In this document: positions 25,401 through 36,885 of the stretch, in pieces | How the letters are laid out: each line of letters opens with the position of its first letter | Position numbering within the stretch: the first letter of the stretch is position 1 | Source: Sipunculus nudus | Lineage: Eukaryota; Annelida; Sipuncula; Golfingiida; Sipunculidae | Direction of reading: 5' to 3' | Assembly: GCA_026874595.1 (NCBI GenBank) | Contig: CM049317.1 | Span: forward strand, 54,164,618 to 54,228,617 | Length of the DNA stretch: 64,000 nt | The notes under the pieces: model-generated | What the model was told of the DNA's origin: nothing | What the model saw: only the letters and a program-made list of their open reading frames with translations | The model's database searches: none | Translations under genes and position numbers: made by a program

Positions 25401-26945
25401 CCACTTTCCGATGATATACGTCGCACTGCGATTCAGATTTGAGTTCGTTTTGTGTAAAAACGACCAATGCGAAATGGTGGGTAAACGTAGCTAAATTTCC
25501 TCGTACTTTCCCGCATCTGATAAATTACCTTTGTCAAAGATGTTTTTGATTTAAGAACCCCGCCCCTAGTTAGGCTACGATCTTGTCTACTGTGACTGTT
25601 TTCGCCACTTAAACATGTTCGAATTTAGCCATAACATCAGTTGTAAAAAATGCAGAAAAATTAAATTCATTTACAGCAAACGTCTGCAAATCTATTTCCT
25701 CCTCTGGCGGGTCAGGCAGAGATTTCGTGTCAAAGTTACTCAGGAAGCATTGCTTGATGGACGGCACACAACGCAGAACCCGACCCTGAAAAATTAACAT
25801 CAGACAGTAAAAAGAGCAACAACTAGCAGGTTGACCCTAAAGGTTTTCATAATTAAAGTATAGAATTATGGCCTAAGCATCCACGTAGATATTTACATTT
25901 AAACACACTATAATAATAAATGTGTCTATAAAAGCAGTTATTTAAAACATAATATGTTGTAACATTTTAAGAATATATAAATTTAGAAAAATGGTAACTT
26001 AATTATTGTAAGTCCGAATATGATTTCATAAAATTATAAATGTATCATATAAAATCCCCATATATATTTATATCAATAAATCCTCTCACCGTAGAGTACT
26101 CATACATGTACCGGCTGTCAGGGATATTTCTGTGGCCTGGAACGTGGATGTAGATAATTTGGTTCTTAACGTCAATGTCTATTTTCTGTTTGAATAGCAC
26201 TCCCTTCTCATACACAGTCAGCGAGTGGTGCTGCGTGGTGTAATAGATAATTTACATCAATATGAAATTATTTTCTGCACCATAAATCATTTGTGAATGG
26301 ACTGGCTTCACCATGCATCAATAAAGGTTTACTCCGTAATGATTATTTTTCAAATTTTTATTCTAATTCAAGAAAATAAACAAATTTGCACTCCATTTTA
26401 CTTTTTAATAGGACCTAATATAAACAAGTATGTAGAGAATGACTAAAGTTGTAAAGAAATAATTTACCCCTAGGGCTCCATTGAACAAACCAAATTCTTA
26501 ATTACAAAGTGAATTCTAATTGAGAAATAAGATGTTTGATTCCTCTTGAAAATATCATGCAATCCCTTTTCCACAGTTACGATTGAGGTACTGAAAAAAA
26601 CTTTTATTTTGCAGCTAAACGAAATTATTAGTATTAAAAATACTTTCACCTTCAATGTTGCTCCACAAGCAAGAGCCACCAACATGGAAGCTACGACCAG
26701 TAAAGCAAGGCGGGCCATTCTTTCCGAGGAGCTTGACGAATAATACATAAGAAAGCAGAGAATACGTTATTCAACCAGATTAATATCAAGTTTGCTAAAT
26801 CAATAGAGGTTTACACTAGGTCTGCATACCCAGCTATCATATTCTTACTCGTTTTATATGTTTTCATCTAGTTTATTCTTGAGAAACATGTATATCCCCT
26901 GAGGCACCTACCTTTGGCTGTTTGACTCGACTTCCCAGGAAATGA
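22486..26945 (-). CDS. Gene B: BRICHOS-like precursor with Cys-rich C-terminal peptide (intact copy, 6 coding exons)
   Basis: This is the best-preserved member of the array. Coding exons are 26718-26650, 26230-26090, 25785-25675, 25282-25105, 24206-23941 and 22806-22747, giving 274 residues with intron phases 0,0,0,1,0 and GT-AG borders throughout. In order the product has a signal peptide (about residues 1-19, MARLALLVVASM start), a BRICHOS-like region (about 24-166, with YEYST, RCVPSIKQC and an amphipathic helix ending AVGNFALYREEP), a KQKR furin-type site, and a mature peptide of about 96 residues. That peptide carries nine cysteines, RGRG and RYAK basic patches, and the tail GLFTETFNK. 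In known BRICHOS precursors the domain chaperones an aggregation-prone C-terminal peptide in the secretory pathway; the same role here is inferred. A host-defence peptide is the leading guess, and a hormone or other secreted factor is possible. Exon structure is secure; function is not. Confidence 0.8.
22491..22496 (-). promoter_or_regulatory. Gene B poly(A) signal AATAAA
   Basis: AATAAA on the minus strand lies 251 bases past the stop, inside a 3' UTR block shared with C (34273-34278) and D (44623-44628). Confidence 0.6.
22747..22806 (-). CDS. Gene B exon 6: C-terminal tail and stop
   Basis: Acceptor TTGTTCAG leads into 19 codons and TGA at 22749-22747. The tail begins GLFTETFNK and is lysine-rich. 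The frame matches the phase-0 end of exon 5, and C has the same exon at the same relative place, so the exon is credible despite its size. Confidence 0.65.
   Translation of the reverse strand, partial: GLFTETFNKLGWRKKGLNK
23941..24206 (-). CDS. Gene B exon 5: furin-type site and nine-cysteine domain
   Basis: This exon is 266 bases, with acceptor TTTGCAG and donor ACG|GTGAGG. The leader TLNPKPAKQKR ends in a dibasic cleavage motif. Nine cysteines follow, including the CGCC cluster and an EWSPDQCRYHC end. It is eight bases longer than the equivalent exon in D. Confidence 0.8.
25105..25282 (-). CDS. Gene B exon 4: helical end of BRICHOS-like domain
   Basis: This exon is 178 bases (59 codons plus 1), with acceptor TTTCAAAG and donor AAAG|GTGGGC. 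It encodes a charged helix (KMEARMERKVKED) followed by ITEKINNLHTISKLMRQAVG and the conserved YREEPLPKDAEILK. Where BRICHOS proteins normally have their second cysteine (L-C-N/H), this family has A-V-G. Confidence 0.8.
25675..25785 (-). CDS. Gene B exon 3: BRICHOS-like cysteine strand
   Basis: This exon has 37 codons, with acceptor TTTTTCAG and donor GTAAAT. It carries the only two cysteines of the pro-domain (RCVPSIKQCFL), then an acidic linker (SLPDPPEEEID). KQCFL resembles the K-x-C-Y/F-[VI] strand of BRICHOS domains. Confidence 0.8.
26090..26230 (-). CDS. Gene B exon 2: N-terminal half of BRICHOS-like domain
   Basis: This exon has 47 codons, with acceptor CACGCAG and donor ACG|GTGAGAGG. 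It encodes HHSLTVYEKG to MYEYST, with alternating strand-like segments (FKQKIDIDV, IIYIHVPGHR). The same length and borders occur in A, C and D. Confidence 0.8.
26650..26718 (-). CDS. Gene B exon 1: signal peptide
   Basis: This exon has 23 codons from ATG at 26718 to the donor AAG|GTGAAAGT. The start MARLALLVV is a hydrophobic leader ending in small residues (ALACGA). An in-frame ATG lies 10 codons upstream (26748) but would put serines before the leader and is not shared by the other copies, so 26718 is preferred. Confidence 0.75.
26912..26945 (-). promoter_or_regulatory. Gene B 5' non-coding exon, with TATA-like box just upstream
   Basis: The sequence ends in a strong donor (CCAAAG then GTAGGTGCC, exon edge at 26912) that is conserved in A and C. 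A TATATTA box lies at 26977-26971 on the minus strand, about 30 bases before the inferred transcription start near 26945. The start is inferred from spacing only. Confidence 0.5.
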
Positions 26946-27284
26946 CAGATTTATTCAGATGTGCTCCGTTTAATATAGCTACTGACATGTGGTCTAGTTG
27001 GCCAGCACAGCAGGGCGTGTGGTAGTAAGGGTTTAATGATTACATCTTGTTTCTTGTTTCTATGACAATGGTGCATTGTTCTTTGTCGTTTACTCATCAG
27101 ATGCACATCTTCAGATTGGAATCTGATTGACATTGACTTCCGTTTATGTCTTCTCTTCTATCCACAGATTTTTACCGACAGTGTTTATCTTTCCACTGAT
27201 GCTTGTATCTTTCGGTTTCTATACTATGTGTGCTTCGAGCGTATGCTCACAGTCCAACTATTCTGCCACATTTTCCATGTTCCA

Positions 27285-27289
<5 letters not shown>

Positions 27290-27335
<46 letters not shown>

Positions 27336-27432
27336 TTTATATATATAATTATATATATATAATTTATATATATAATGTATATATATATTTAAATATATAT
27401 ATATATATATGTATATACAATTTATATATAAA
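27290..27432. repeat. (AT)n and AT-rich short palindromes
   Basis: An (AT)n tract followed by alternating TATATATAATT blocks. Confidence 0.9.
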
Positions 27433-27793
27433 TATGGTTAGGGTGCAGATAACAAAAAGCGCTACTGGGGCTCAGCATTAATTTCACTAATGTGAATAAT
27501 ACTTGCTATTATAAACAAGGGCCGATTGATGGTCCAAAAGTAATACCATACAATTATATACGAGAACATAATATCATTGCATGAAGAACAAAAACAATAT
27601 AGGATACTTAATCTCTCTATCAAAGGTTTTTACTGAACATAGGAGGGGGTTGGGAGGGACGACAAAACAAGTACATGGTCAGCGTGAACTTGAGTTTAAC
27701 GATTCGGCTCTTGTTGGATTAGCCACGGACACAGGTGCATGGAACGATACGTGTGCCTGTGTTACTGACCAACCAATAATTAGTATTAACACC

Positions 27794-27838
<45 letters not shown>
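27794..27838. repeat. (AT)n
   Basis: Dinucleotide tract. Confidence 0.95.
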
Positions 27839-27840
<2 letters not shown>

Positions 27841-28380
27841 ATCCATTATGGTTGATGCTCTGTATCATGTCTTTTTTTTAAATCTGGCTCTACAGTTTAA
27901 CACTGTTCATATACGGTTGGACCCCACATAATTTGTTTACTCTTTAGCCTGTCAAAAAATTGCATTACATCACGGGAGTCTATGAATTATTTTTTTTTTA
28001 TATTATCGGAAGTTAACTATTAAATTTAAAAAAGGGGTGTATTAGCTGAAATTTTAAACATACGACAACCTCTCTAGCTGGTCTTATTACACCCGTTCGC
28101 AATGCCAAAAATCAGAACAACGAGAACAGGTGACGTACGTTAAAAATCTGAAGCTAGATGTAAAACGCGATTCCACGCTCCCATCGGTCTGAATACAATT
28201 TTATTTTCTGCGCAAACCCTGGTAGCGGGGCCGAGAGAATCTTACTACACAAAGCAGTGGTTATGGTAGACTCAGTTGTGACTCTCTTGTTAACACAGAG
28301 CCACGTATCCCTGCCTTCATTTATCTAGCGGACGGGAACGCATGCACTGTTAGACGATGGTGAGCTGGGGTGATTGTTTC

Positions 28381-28762
28381 AGCCAGCGGTGTGCAGTGCA
28401 CGTGTTACATCATCACTGCTAACTTTCTGACCCACCCACCCGAAATGTGACACATGCACCAGGCCTTCCTGACCCACCCACCCGAAATGTGACACATGCA
28501 CCGGGCCTTCCTGACCCACCCATCCGAAATGTGACACATGCACCAGGCCTTCCTGGCCCACCCACCCGAAATGTGACACATGCACCAGGCCTTCCTGACC
28601 CACCCATCCGAAATGTGACACATGCACCAGGCCGGCTGAGACAATCTATTGCGAATCCCTGGTAACAACCCGTGTAGACAGTGATCTTGTGTAGCCAGTG
28701 AACCAGTTACAGGGACACTCACAGCTGTGATGATGTAACACGTGCACTGCACACCGCTGGCT
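28381..28762. repeat. Perfect 36-bp inverted repeat enclosing the minisatellite
   Basis: 28381-28416 (AGCCAGCGGTGTGCAGTGCA onward) is the exact reverse complement of 28727-28762, so the minisatellite sits in the loop of a stem. Confidence 0.85.
28428..28632. repeat. 42-bp minisatellite, five copies
   Basis: The units read TGACCCACCCACCCGAAATG then TGACACATGCACCAGGCCTTCC. They differ by a few bases only. Open frames across it are a by-product of 42 being a multiple of three. Confidence 0.9.
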
Positions 28763-28999
28763 ACATGGGCGTAGCCAGAGAGGGGCCGCTGGGGGCCATG
28801 CCCCCCCCCCCCGCGCACCCCATACAATCCCGGTGGTATCCTTTACTCCCCGCCCTCCCGGAATTTCACTCAGTCTAATAATGAATAAAATTTTTAAAAC
28901 ACAACCATGAAAATCCATGTCACTGATATCGGCAGATTCGGGACTTATTTCTACATTTCATTAGGTTTGATCCTGCAGACATATTTGTGGCTCAGATGA

Positions 29000-30571
29000 C
29001 TAAGATCATCTGAGCTATAGCGATGGTCCTACCGTCCGTCGGTTAACAGGTAATATGTATGAAATTGCCGGAGCGAGTAATCAAAAATTCAATATACAGT
29101 TAGATGACCTTAAGGTCTCCTACCAAACCAAAAACTGGGTCACTGCGACTTTTTCCCTTGAAAAAATTAAGGAAAAACCTTTGTTTTCCAGTAAAAGCCT
29201 GCTGTTACACTTCAAGAGTTTTTAAATAACTTTTAAAAATTACAAACGTTTTGTTTGTTTTGTGTGTTTTTTTTTTTTTTTTTTTTTTTTTTTTGCATAG
29301 ACACTCCCCTGTCGATTTCCTGTGTACATGCATAGAATTAGTCAATACAAGTTAGCATAATTTTTAGAAGTTATGGATCTGAACATAATGTACCTTGTCA
29401 AAACATCAGGAAATATATTTTCTCAATAAACAAGGAAACCCTTAAAGCTTTAAGCTTTTTTTCAAGGATAAAAGTTTATCCAATCAAACTTTAATCGTGT
29501 GCCAGAAGTTAGATCAGATATTTTTTTCAAGTTATTAGCATAAATGTAATACTAGTAACAATACCTCGAATTTTGACCATGGACATTTTTTCCCCTGTAA
29601 GAACTGATCATTTACTGTTCACTCAGATAAACACATCATGATTTATTCTATTGAAATCTATCACGTCAACCCAGCCCGGTGGTGTGCAGTGGGTGTCGGA
29701 GCCCTCACCTAATCACCTGTATTGGAACTTCAGTCAACGCAGCTAGCTCCCGTTGCTCAGCCGAGCTAGGCTTCCCCTACAGCCCCCCCCCCCCCCTTCC
29801 ATGGGGAGGATGCTAAATAAGTTATGTTATATGTTATAATTTTCTAAGTTAAATCATTTTTTTCTAGACTAATTATAGATAGTGGATTTTTTTTGTATTA
29901 CATGCATTAGGTTACAATGAGTGCACATTGAATTATTAGTGTTTGGTTTTGCTATAAAAGTTTGGATGTACATGTTGAGAGGAACTCCTTGCTACAGAAG
30001 AGTTAAAACTATTTGCTTTATTTTTTTCAGTGTGTCAGTATATAATTATAGTTGAGATAATATTTAGCATAATGATGTTATTTCTTCCTAATCCAACTAG
30101 CATTGCCTATACCTGATTTGAAAGTGTAATTTTTTTATTGATTTTACTCATTTTTGTTTATTTTAGTTAATAAAATAAAGCATGTACATTGAACTAAAAA
30201 CCCTATATACAAACCTTTTTTTGGGAAAAGTGATTCACGAAATAATCTAGAATATGCCATATTTTAGTGTTTTATCTTTAAAAAATAATTTTCTTTTCAA
30301 TTTAGTTAAAGCACTTTATGATTTAAAAAAGTAGTAAAATAAATTTATATGCACAATTTGATATGACCAAACTGAGGATAAATAATGATGCAGCTTATAA
30401 TTCTAAATTAACCTATATTTGCAAATTTTGTTTTGTATTACAAATTTGTCATATTTGTAAATATGAAAATTCAATACGATAACACACATTCATTTAATAA
30501 ATCGTTACTCCCCTGGAAAACATGGACATGCTAAAAAATGGGTTAAATATAAACTTAAAATTTCCCTGCCT
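29000..30571. other. Interior of the inverted-repeat element, no gene recognised
   Basis: AT-rich sequence with a poly-T run near 29267-29294 and a poly-C run near 29781. Every frame is broken by stops. Confidence 0.4.
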
Positions 30572-30897
30572 CAGCAGAAAGTGAAATAAATTTATCAGTC
30601 GTTTTTTCCACCTGTATCTATCTTTAAATATTTCTTATGCAACACGATATCTCGAAAACCTATACTGCATGTTTTTTTCATGGTAGTCATGTCAGAGTAT
30701 TAGTTTGGCAATCATATATTTAGTATTTGATTATCACCAACAACAAGAAAATTTTCTCAAAATTTTGGTAATACTAATATATAAAAACAATAACAATAGG
30801 AATAAGTATCTTCTGCAATTGCTGAATTTTACTAAAATTATCTGAGCGCCGTGACGCATGGGCCCCCTTTTTTGGTTTATTCATCTTGTCCAACTGA

Positions 30898-30954
<57 letters not shown>

Positions 30955-31880
30955 ATTGTCTTTCTCAAATATTTCGGCCCCCTCCCTCTATCCTGGCTAC
31001 GCCCCTGAGCTAAAACAATCGCCCCTGCTCACCAAGATGAGATAAGCCTACATGTACTTTAACTTGGTGCATCGAAAGAAGATGCTTGCGTTCCCGTCCG
31101 CTAGATACATGAAAGGGCCTGTGGCTCTGTGTTTACAAATGTTATTGGCCGTTGAAGTATATAGCTCTCATGTAAATACGGTAAAGTGACCATGAAAACC
31201 TGAACAAATGAGGGGTCAACTTGGAAACGCTGATTGTTTTAAATGTATATATATCTGATAATCCATATTATTTACGTCAACGAAATGATGATGCGCATGC
31301 TCATGGAATAGGTCTATAGGGCGCCCAAAGCCTCCTTACGACTTTTATAAATTTTCTCGGAATCAACAAGAAATCGTAAGGAAAATCATGGGAATGTCGT
31401 AGATTATATCTTGGACTTCGGCAGGCAGTGTCCGTAGCAATGTCTTGAGCACCTAGAACTCGTGACACTATTTTTTAAATGTTCAATAATTAACTTTCTC
31501 CAGCAGAAAGTGAAATAAATTTATCAGTCGTTTTTTCCACCTGTATCTATCTGTAAATATTTCTTATGCAACACGATATCTCGAAAACCTATACTGCATG
31601 TTTTTTTTTCATGGTAGTCATGTCAGAGTATTAGTTTGGCAATCATATATTTAGTATTTGATTATCACCAACAACAAGAAAATTTTCTCAAAATTTTGGT
31701 AATACTAATATATAAAAACAATAACAATAGGAATAAGTATCTTCTGCAATTGCTGAATTTTACTAAATTTATCTGAGCGCCGTGACGCATGGGCCCCCTT
31801 TTTTGGTTTATTCATCTTGTACAACTGATATTTCTAATTGGAATTATACAACAGTATATTGTGAGAGGAATTAGTGTAAG

Positions 31881-31919
<39 letters not shown>

Positions 31920-32353
31920 ATTGCCTTTCCCAAATATTTCAGCCCCCTCCCTCTATCCTGGCTACGCCCCTGGGCTAAAACAATCGCCCCTGCTCACCAA
32001 GATGAGATAAGCCTACATGTACTTTAACTTGGTGCATCGAAAGAAGATGCTTGCGTTCCCGTCCGCTAGATACATGAAATGGCCTGTGGCTCTGTGTTTA
32101 CAAATGTTATTGGCCGTTGAAGTATATAGCTCTCATGTAAATACGGTAAAGTGACCATGAAAACCTGAACAAAAGAGGGGTCAACTTGGAAACGCTGATA
32201 AATTTTCTCGGAATCAACAAGAAATCGTAAGGAAAATCATGGGAATGTCGTAGATTATATCTTGGACTTTCGGCAGGCAGTGTCCGTAGCAATGTCTTGA
32301 GCACCTAGAACTCGTGACACTATTTTTTAAATGTTCAATAATTAACTTTCTCC
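30572..32353. repeat. Tandem duplication of about 0.9 kb (two copies)
   Basis: The copy at 30572-31500 abuts the copy at 31501-32353, with offset 929 at the start. The second copy lacks about 117 bases (after AACGCTGAT) and has a small insertion near 31830. Very few substitutions separate them. Confidence 0.85.
30900..30952. repeat. (AT)n
   Basis: Lies in the first copy of the 0.9-kb duplication; the second copy carries a shorter tract at 31884-31918. Confidence 0.95.
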
Positions 32354-33800
32354 TTATAAGTCTGAACAGTTTTTTATAGCAGGTCCTATAAAATTCCTCG
32401 TAATTGTTTTTCATTCGTGATGTGAAACCATGTCACCAATGGTCACGAATGATCACGACCTTAGCACAGCTTCAACACGACTAGAGTACGGCTACAACAA
32501 GAACCACTAAAATAATTAAGAGCTACGATCATGTGATGTCAGAAGAGGCGAAATAACATGGACATCGACATTGTAGATACACTTTTTTCTGGTCTGAACG
32601 GGTCTCCAAATCACAGACATTCGAGCAGGAGAATTTCAAATCAAAGTCGACCTCAGTACAGTCATAGTCTTTCGGACACAGATTTCGAATCAAACAAATA
32701 TTATGTTACTTTTCCTTTAAAAAATGCGAACTTTGAATAAAAATTTTTGTCTCGAAGATTTATAATTCATTTTCCATTAAAATATATGTCCAAATCCCTG
32801 TCTATTTATAAAACAGTCCCCATGTGGTAAAGGTATCATTGAAGTTAATAAATTGACACTCTATGTTTTGTATATTATATGGGTACATTTATCGTTGTAA
32901 TATAACGTTAAAATAAAGTTTTATTTTTGACTTCTTTCAAAACAAATGAGGAAGAAATTACAGCTAGCTAACTGGATTTGTTTTAAATGAAGATGTGTTT
33001 TGTGGGGATTTGATCCAACTAAATTTGAACCAAAATGATTTAAAGAAGCTACTTAAACACAACCTTGTTTGTTTTGATATTATAATATCCATTTGTTACA
33101 AATATCACACTCATATTTATGTGTGATCGTGTGAGTTAGCCAAGAACACATTCTCAATTTTTGGGATTATCTCATAACTTTTCGTCCTCATTTTCTTTAA
33201 CAATGGACTTGAGATATACATCGTACACAAGTCGTGGAAAATCGTAAAAATATCGAATAAGTTTCTTAGACGTCGTAACGATGTCTTGAAAAAAGCCCTT
33301 TGTCATATCATGCTAGCTTCGTGTGTCTGCTGTACCGTGTCGCACTGTCACCGTACTCCCCTCGTACAGCATCGTCCTCGTAATAGATTTATTTTTCCTT
33401 CGACAGGCCATTTTAGGTTAGACCCTATTATGAGCAGGGACGGATCCAGGATTTAGGAAAGGCAGACAAACCTAAGACTAATGACAGAACCTGAAAAGGT
33501 CAGCTCATGAAAAGGGGGGCGGGTGGGGGTTAATATCGCAGTTATTGGTCTGAAACACTTAAAAAAGCTAGGTTGCGGCGGCTGAAAAGGGGGGGGGGGG
33601 GGTCCGGAGTTCAGTATGAGCCTCCTATTCATACAGAGACGATATTTAGGTAAAAATGCAATTAATATTGTAATTATGAATAACATGACAATGGAAGTAA
33701 AAGTACAGTTAAGAGATAGTGAAATACATGGAATGAGGATGACTGCAATTTATTCAAAGTAATAAGTTACAATCAAACTTTCTTAACTTCTCTTGGTATT
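32354..33800. other. Intergenic stretch, no gene recognised
   Basis: 33430-33615 (GGACGGATCCAGGATTTAGG to a G-run and GGTCCGGAGT) is an inverted copy of 22985-23150, a dispersed repeat. The rest shows no feature. Confidence 0.4.
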
Positions 33801-33806
33801 AAATCT

Positions 33807-33807
<1 letters not shown>

Positions 33808-33851
<44 letters not shown>

Positions 33852-34200
33852 CAAGTTCTTTGCATCTATCGAATACATACTGCGATTGGTGTTTATAATC
33901 TGCAGTTCAAAATATACCTCCAGGAAAATATTTTTTCTCTCTCAGCTCACGTCTCCGTCTCTCTTTCTCTCTCTCTTTCATCAGTCTCTTTCTGCATGCA
34001 GTCGCTCTATCATTCTCTTTCGGTCTCTCTCACTGTCTGTCTGTTTGTCGTCGTTTGTCTGTCTGCTTGTCTCTGTTTCTTTAGCCCTTTTCTAGACTTT
34101 GTATCTCCTTCTACACACACACACATATATATGTGTGTGTGTGTGTTACGTTTTGCTGTATGTATCTATGTCCGCCTGTTTGTCTGCCTGTTACATACAC
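33808..34200. repeat. (CT)n and CT-rich tract, 3' flank of gene C
   Basis: A (CT)n tract at 33808-33848, then CT-rich simple sequence and a short (GT)n. It is equivalent to the flank after gene B. Confidence 0.8.
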
Positions 34201-34531
34201 AATAAGCGTGTCTGATCTCGCACCCATAATCACCAGTAATAAAACCAGTACCAGAACCTTTGCAATTGCAAGTTTATTCATACGTCATAATCTGTTAAGA
34301 TCTTGAAGAAACAAAACACGTTCAGTAACTTCCTACCCGAAGAAATATGTACCAAAAACCAAGGATATATAAAAGTAGTAATGTAAGAATAGAAAGCAGT
34401 AACGACAGTAAACTTTTTAACTTTCCAGTGGTAAAGGACGCCTGTACATATGCGTAAGTGCTAATGGTCAAAGATCGTATTAAGTGGGATGTGCCAAGCA
34501 TGTTTCTTTTTGCGTGTAAAGTATGCGGCCC

Positions 34532-34588
34532 TTATTCGTTCACCTTATTTCCCCATTCTAGCATATTGTACGTTCCTGCAAACAGCCC
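34532..34588 (-). CDS. Gene C exon 6: C-terminal tail and stop
   Basis: Acceptor ATTTTTCAG leads into 18 codons and TAA. It begins GLFAGTYNM, and the GLF start is shared with B. Poly(A) signal AATAAA is at 34278-34273. Confidence 0.6.
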   Translation of the reverse strand, partial: GLFAGTYNMLEWGNKVNE

Positions 34589-35486
34589 CTGAAAAATAGA
34601 TAAATTTAGGTTGTAAAATCATAGGATATTTACTGTGCGCCACTCAATATTTCTAACAAAAGAAATGATAATGATAAAAATTGATGAAAAAATAACATAC
34701 ATTGGCAGATATTTAGCATCGAAAGGTGCAGTGGGGCTTGTTTAAACATTTTAGAAGCAATAACAGCAATGTTTACCCTGATGCCTTTAAGGATTTTCGT
34801 ACTTATATGCTCTACCAGAAACACATTTAAAGATAAATTCCATAATGAGTATATACACAGCATCGAGAACAAACTGATAAAGTTGCATGACAAAGGAAGA
34901 TATTTTAGGCACAAGCAAACATTTTCATTGAATTACGAAGGAACTATGTTTTTAAGTTAAATGCATTTAGCAGCTTTTAAGAAAACATAAAGTGGAACGA
35001 GGGTTTATTTTCAATCATTTGTTTATTCTGAATGTAGTGTTGAAAGTCAATAACAAACATTACCCTAACTACAGATTTCAATTTTGTCAAATAGAAATGC
35101 AGTTCAAACTACAAATATTCCGCCACAAAGTACCCGAAAACTTTCTGTATGTACTGCAAAGAGATGTGCTAGGGTTAATTAATTCCATAGTTTTTAAAAG
35201 GTGAGCTCTTACGACCGGGTCAAAAGTGAACCCTAATACCAGTGAATGACTCGCCCTTGACAATGGAAGAGATTCATTCAAAGTAAAATCATGATGATCC
35301 AGATTACCATCAGGTTCTATTAAATTATTTCTTGGATTTTTGATAAACTCTGTAACACTTTTTTTAATCCAGTCTGAATTGCTTAGTTAAGTTTCTAATA
35401 GTCAAAACAACCAAATACCCACAACAAGGAATGAAGTCAAAATATTCAACACCTGGCGGAGGCATAGTAAAATAATATTTTCTCAC

Positions 35487-35743
35487 CTTCCAGTCATTCA
35501 TACAGCCATAACGACATTGCCCAGGTGACCGTTCATGCTCGCAGCAATAGCAGGTGAAGTAGTCTCTCCCCATTAGGTGTATCCACCGACAGGTTCCTTT
35601 GTAACCTGGTTTACTACACAGCACCATGTAGTTACAATGATACTTGGTTTTGGCGTAGCGTCGCACTGGATCCTTTTGGCCGGGACAGGGGTTCACGTTA
35701 ATGAAGTCACGCTTCTTTTTTATTTGATTTGGGTTCACCTTTC
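35487..35743 (-). CDS. Gene C exon 5: KKKR site and nine-cysteine domain
   Basis: This exon is 257 bases, with acceptor TTTTTCCAG and donor AAG|GTGAGA. Nine cysteines keep the family spacing, with CYCC at the cluster. It is open throughout. Confidence 0.75.
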
Positions 35744-36365
35744 CTGGAAAAAATGTAAGAGATTGTATCCTGACTTTCTATAGGAAATTATTTTTCACAA
35801 ATGAAATTTGACATTAAATCTCCCAAGTTAGAAACACAAACACCGTTTGATGGCACAGTAGGTGCATTCCCTATATTCATATCCTAAATATTACCAATAT
35901 GAGATTATATTTGCAAGAATACAAATGAAACTATTGAGAAACCGTTACCTGGATGACTGGATAAATTTGGGTGGTGTAATTATCTCGAAATCGCTTGTTG
36001 TTCTCATGAAAAGTGATTTGGGCAAAATGTTCTTTAATTTCCTTCTCGTAAAAAGCGAGATTAGAATAATGGGTTGTCACAAAACAAGGCCCATGATGCC
36101 GATCTTTATTATGTAAAGATGTTATCATTTGTCACAGGTTCTATTTTTGTTAATTTACAGATGAAATGTTCACCATAATCGGAAAAAATGAACTGGTAAA
36201 ATATAATGGGGCCGTCGCTATGTAGATTATAATAATAAATTTAGACAGTACTTCTGTGAATATTATAATGCTCAATCTAAAATTATTGTTGGTCCTAATT
36301 GAAAGTTATTTTAAAAAAGTATACCACGAGAAATTCGTTACACTGATCAATAAAAATATGCACAC

Positions 36366-36542
36366 CTTTCAGAATCTCGGCGTCCTTCGGTAATGGTTCC
36401 TCCCGATAGAGAGCATATTTGCCGACGGCTTTGCGCATAAGTTTGCTGATGGTGTTGAAGTTGCTGATTTTTTCAGTAATCACCATGTCTTCCACTTTTT
36501 TCCGCCCCAATTTTGCCTCCATCTTCGGGGAATGTGTCGACT
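36366..36542 (-). CDS. Gene C exon 4 (1-base deletion near the acceptor)
   Basis: The body of the exon (SPKMEAKLGRKK to PKDAEILK) is open. With the standard CACAG acceptor the length is 177 and the frame breaks. Starting at 36540 after CACAGAG gives 175 bases, which is in frame. Confidence 0.65.
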
Positions 36543-36563
36543 CTGTGAAGTGTACAAAACAGG

Positions 36564-36569
<6 letters not shown>

Positions 36570-36621
<52 letters not shown>
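36570..36621. repeat. (AT)n
   Basis: Tract just upstream of the gene C exon 4 acceptor. Confidence 0.95.
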
Positions 36622-36800
36622 GACTGATGACATTTTGTTTGGCATAAGGGATACCGCTATCCATAAACATAAATGATGCACTAGCTTTGCTTCCTTTGAA
36701 CGGGGTCAAAAGTGGTCTTATTTCGTAGGTGGTTTTATTATACAGGTAGTTATAAAAATGTTAATGCGTTCGAGTCAACAAAAGAAGGGTTTAATAGACA

Positions 36801-36808
36801 GGTTAAAC

Positions 36809-36867
<59 letters not shown>

Positions 36868-36885
36868 TATATGTATATATACATA
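36801..36885. repeat. (AT)n, interrupted
   Basis: Tract in gene C intron 3. Confidence 0.9.

Larger units (their letters stand above)
28290..31136. mobile_element. Inverted-repeat element of about 2.85 kb
   Basis: The left end (28290-28382; TAACACAGAGCCAC, CTAGCGGACGGGAACGCA, GGTGAGCTGGGGTGATTGTTT) is found inverted at 31008-31136, and again at about 31975-32100 because the right end was later duplicated. The interior has no open frame. It looks like a nested or non-autonomous DNA transposon. Confidence 0.55.

Noticed and set aside
26719-26748. Upstream in-frame ATG for gene B (26748)
   Set aside because: It is not conserved in A, C or D and would add a polar serine stretch before the signal peptide.
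28379-28827. Open frames with a 14-residue repeat (HVSHFGWVGQEGLV type)
   Set aside because: They appear in several frames and on both strands because the 42-bp minisatellite unit is a multiple of three. There is no start context, splice partner or conservation.
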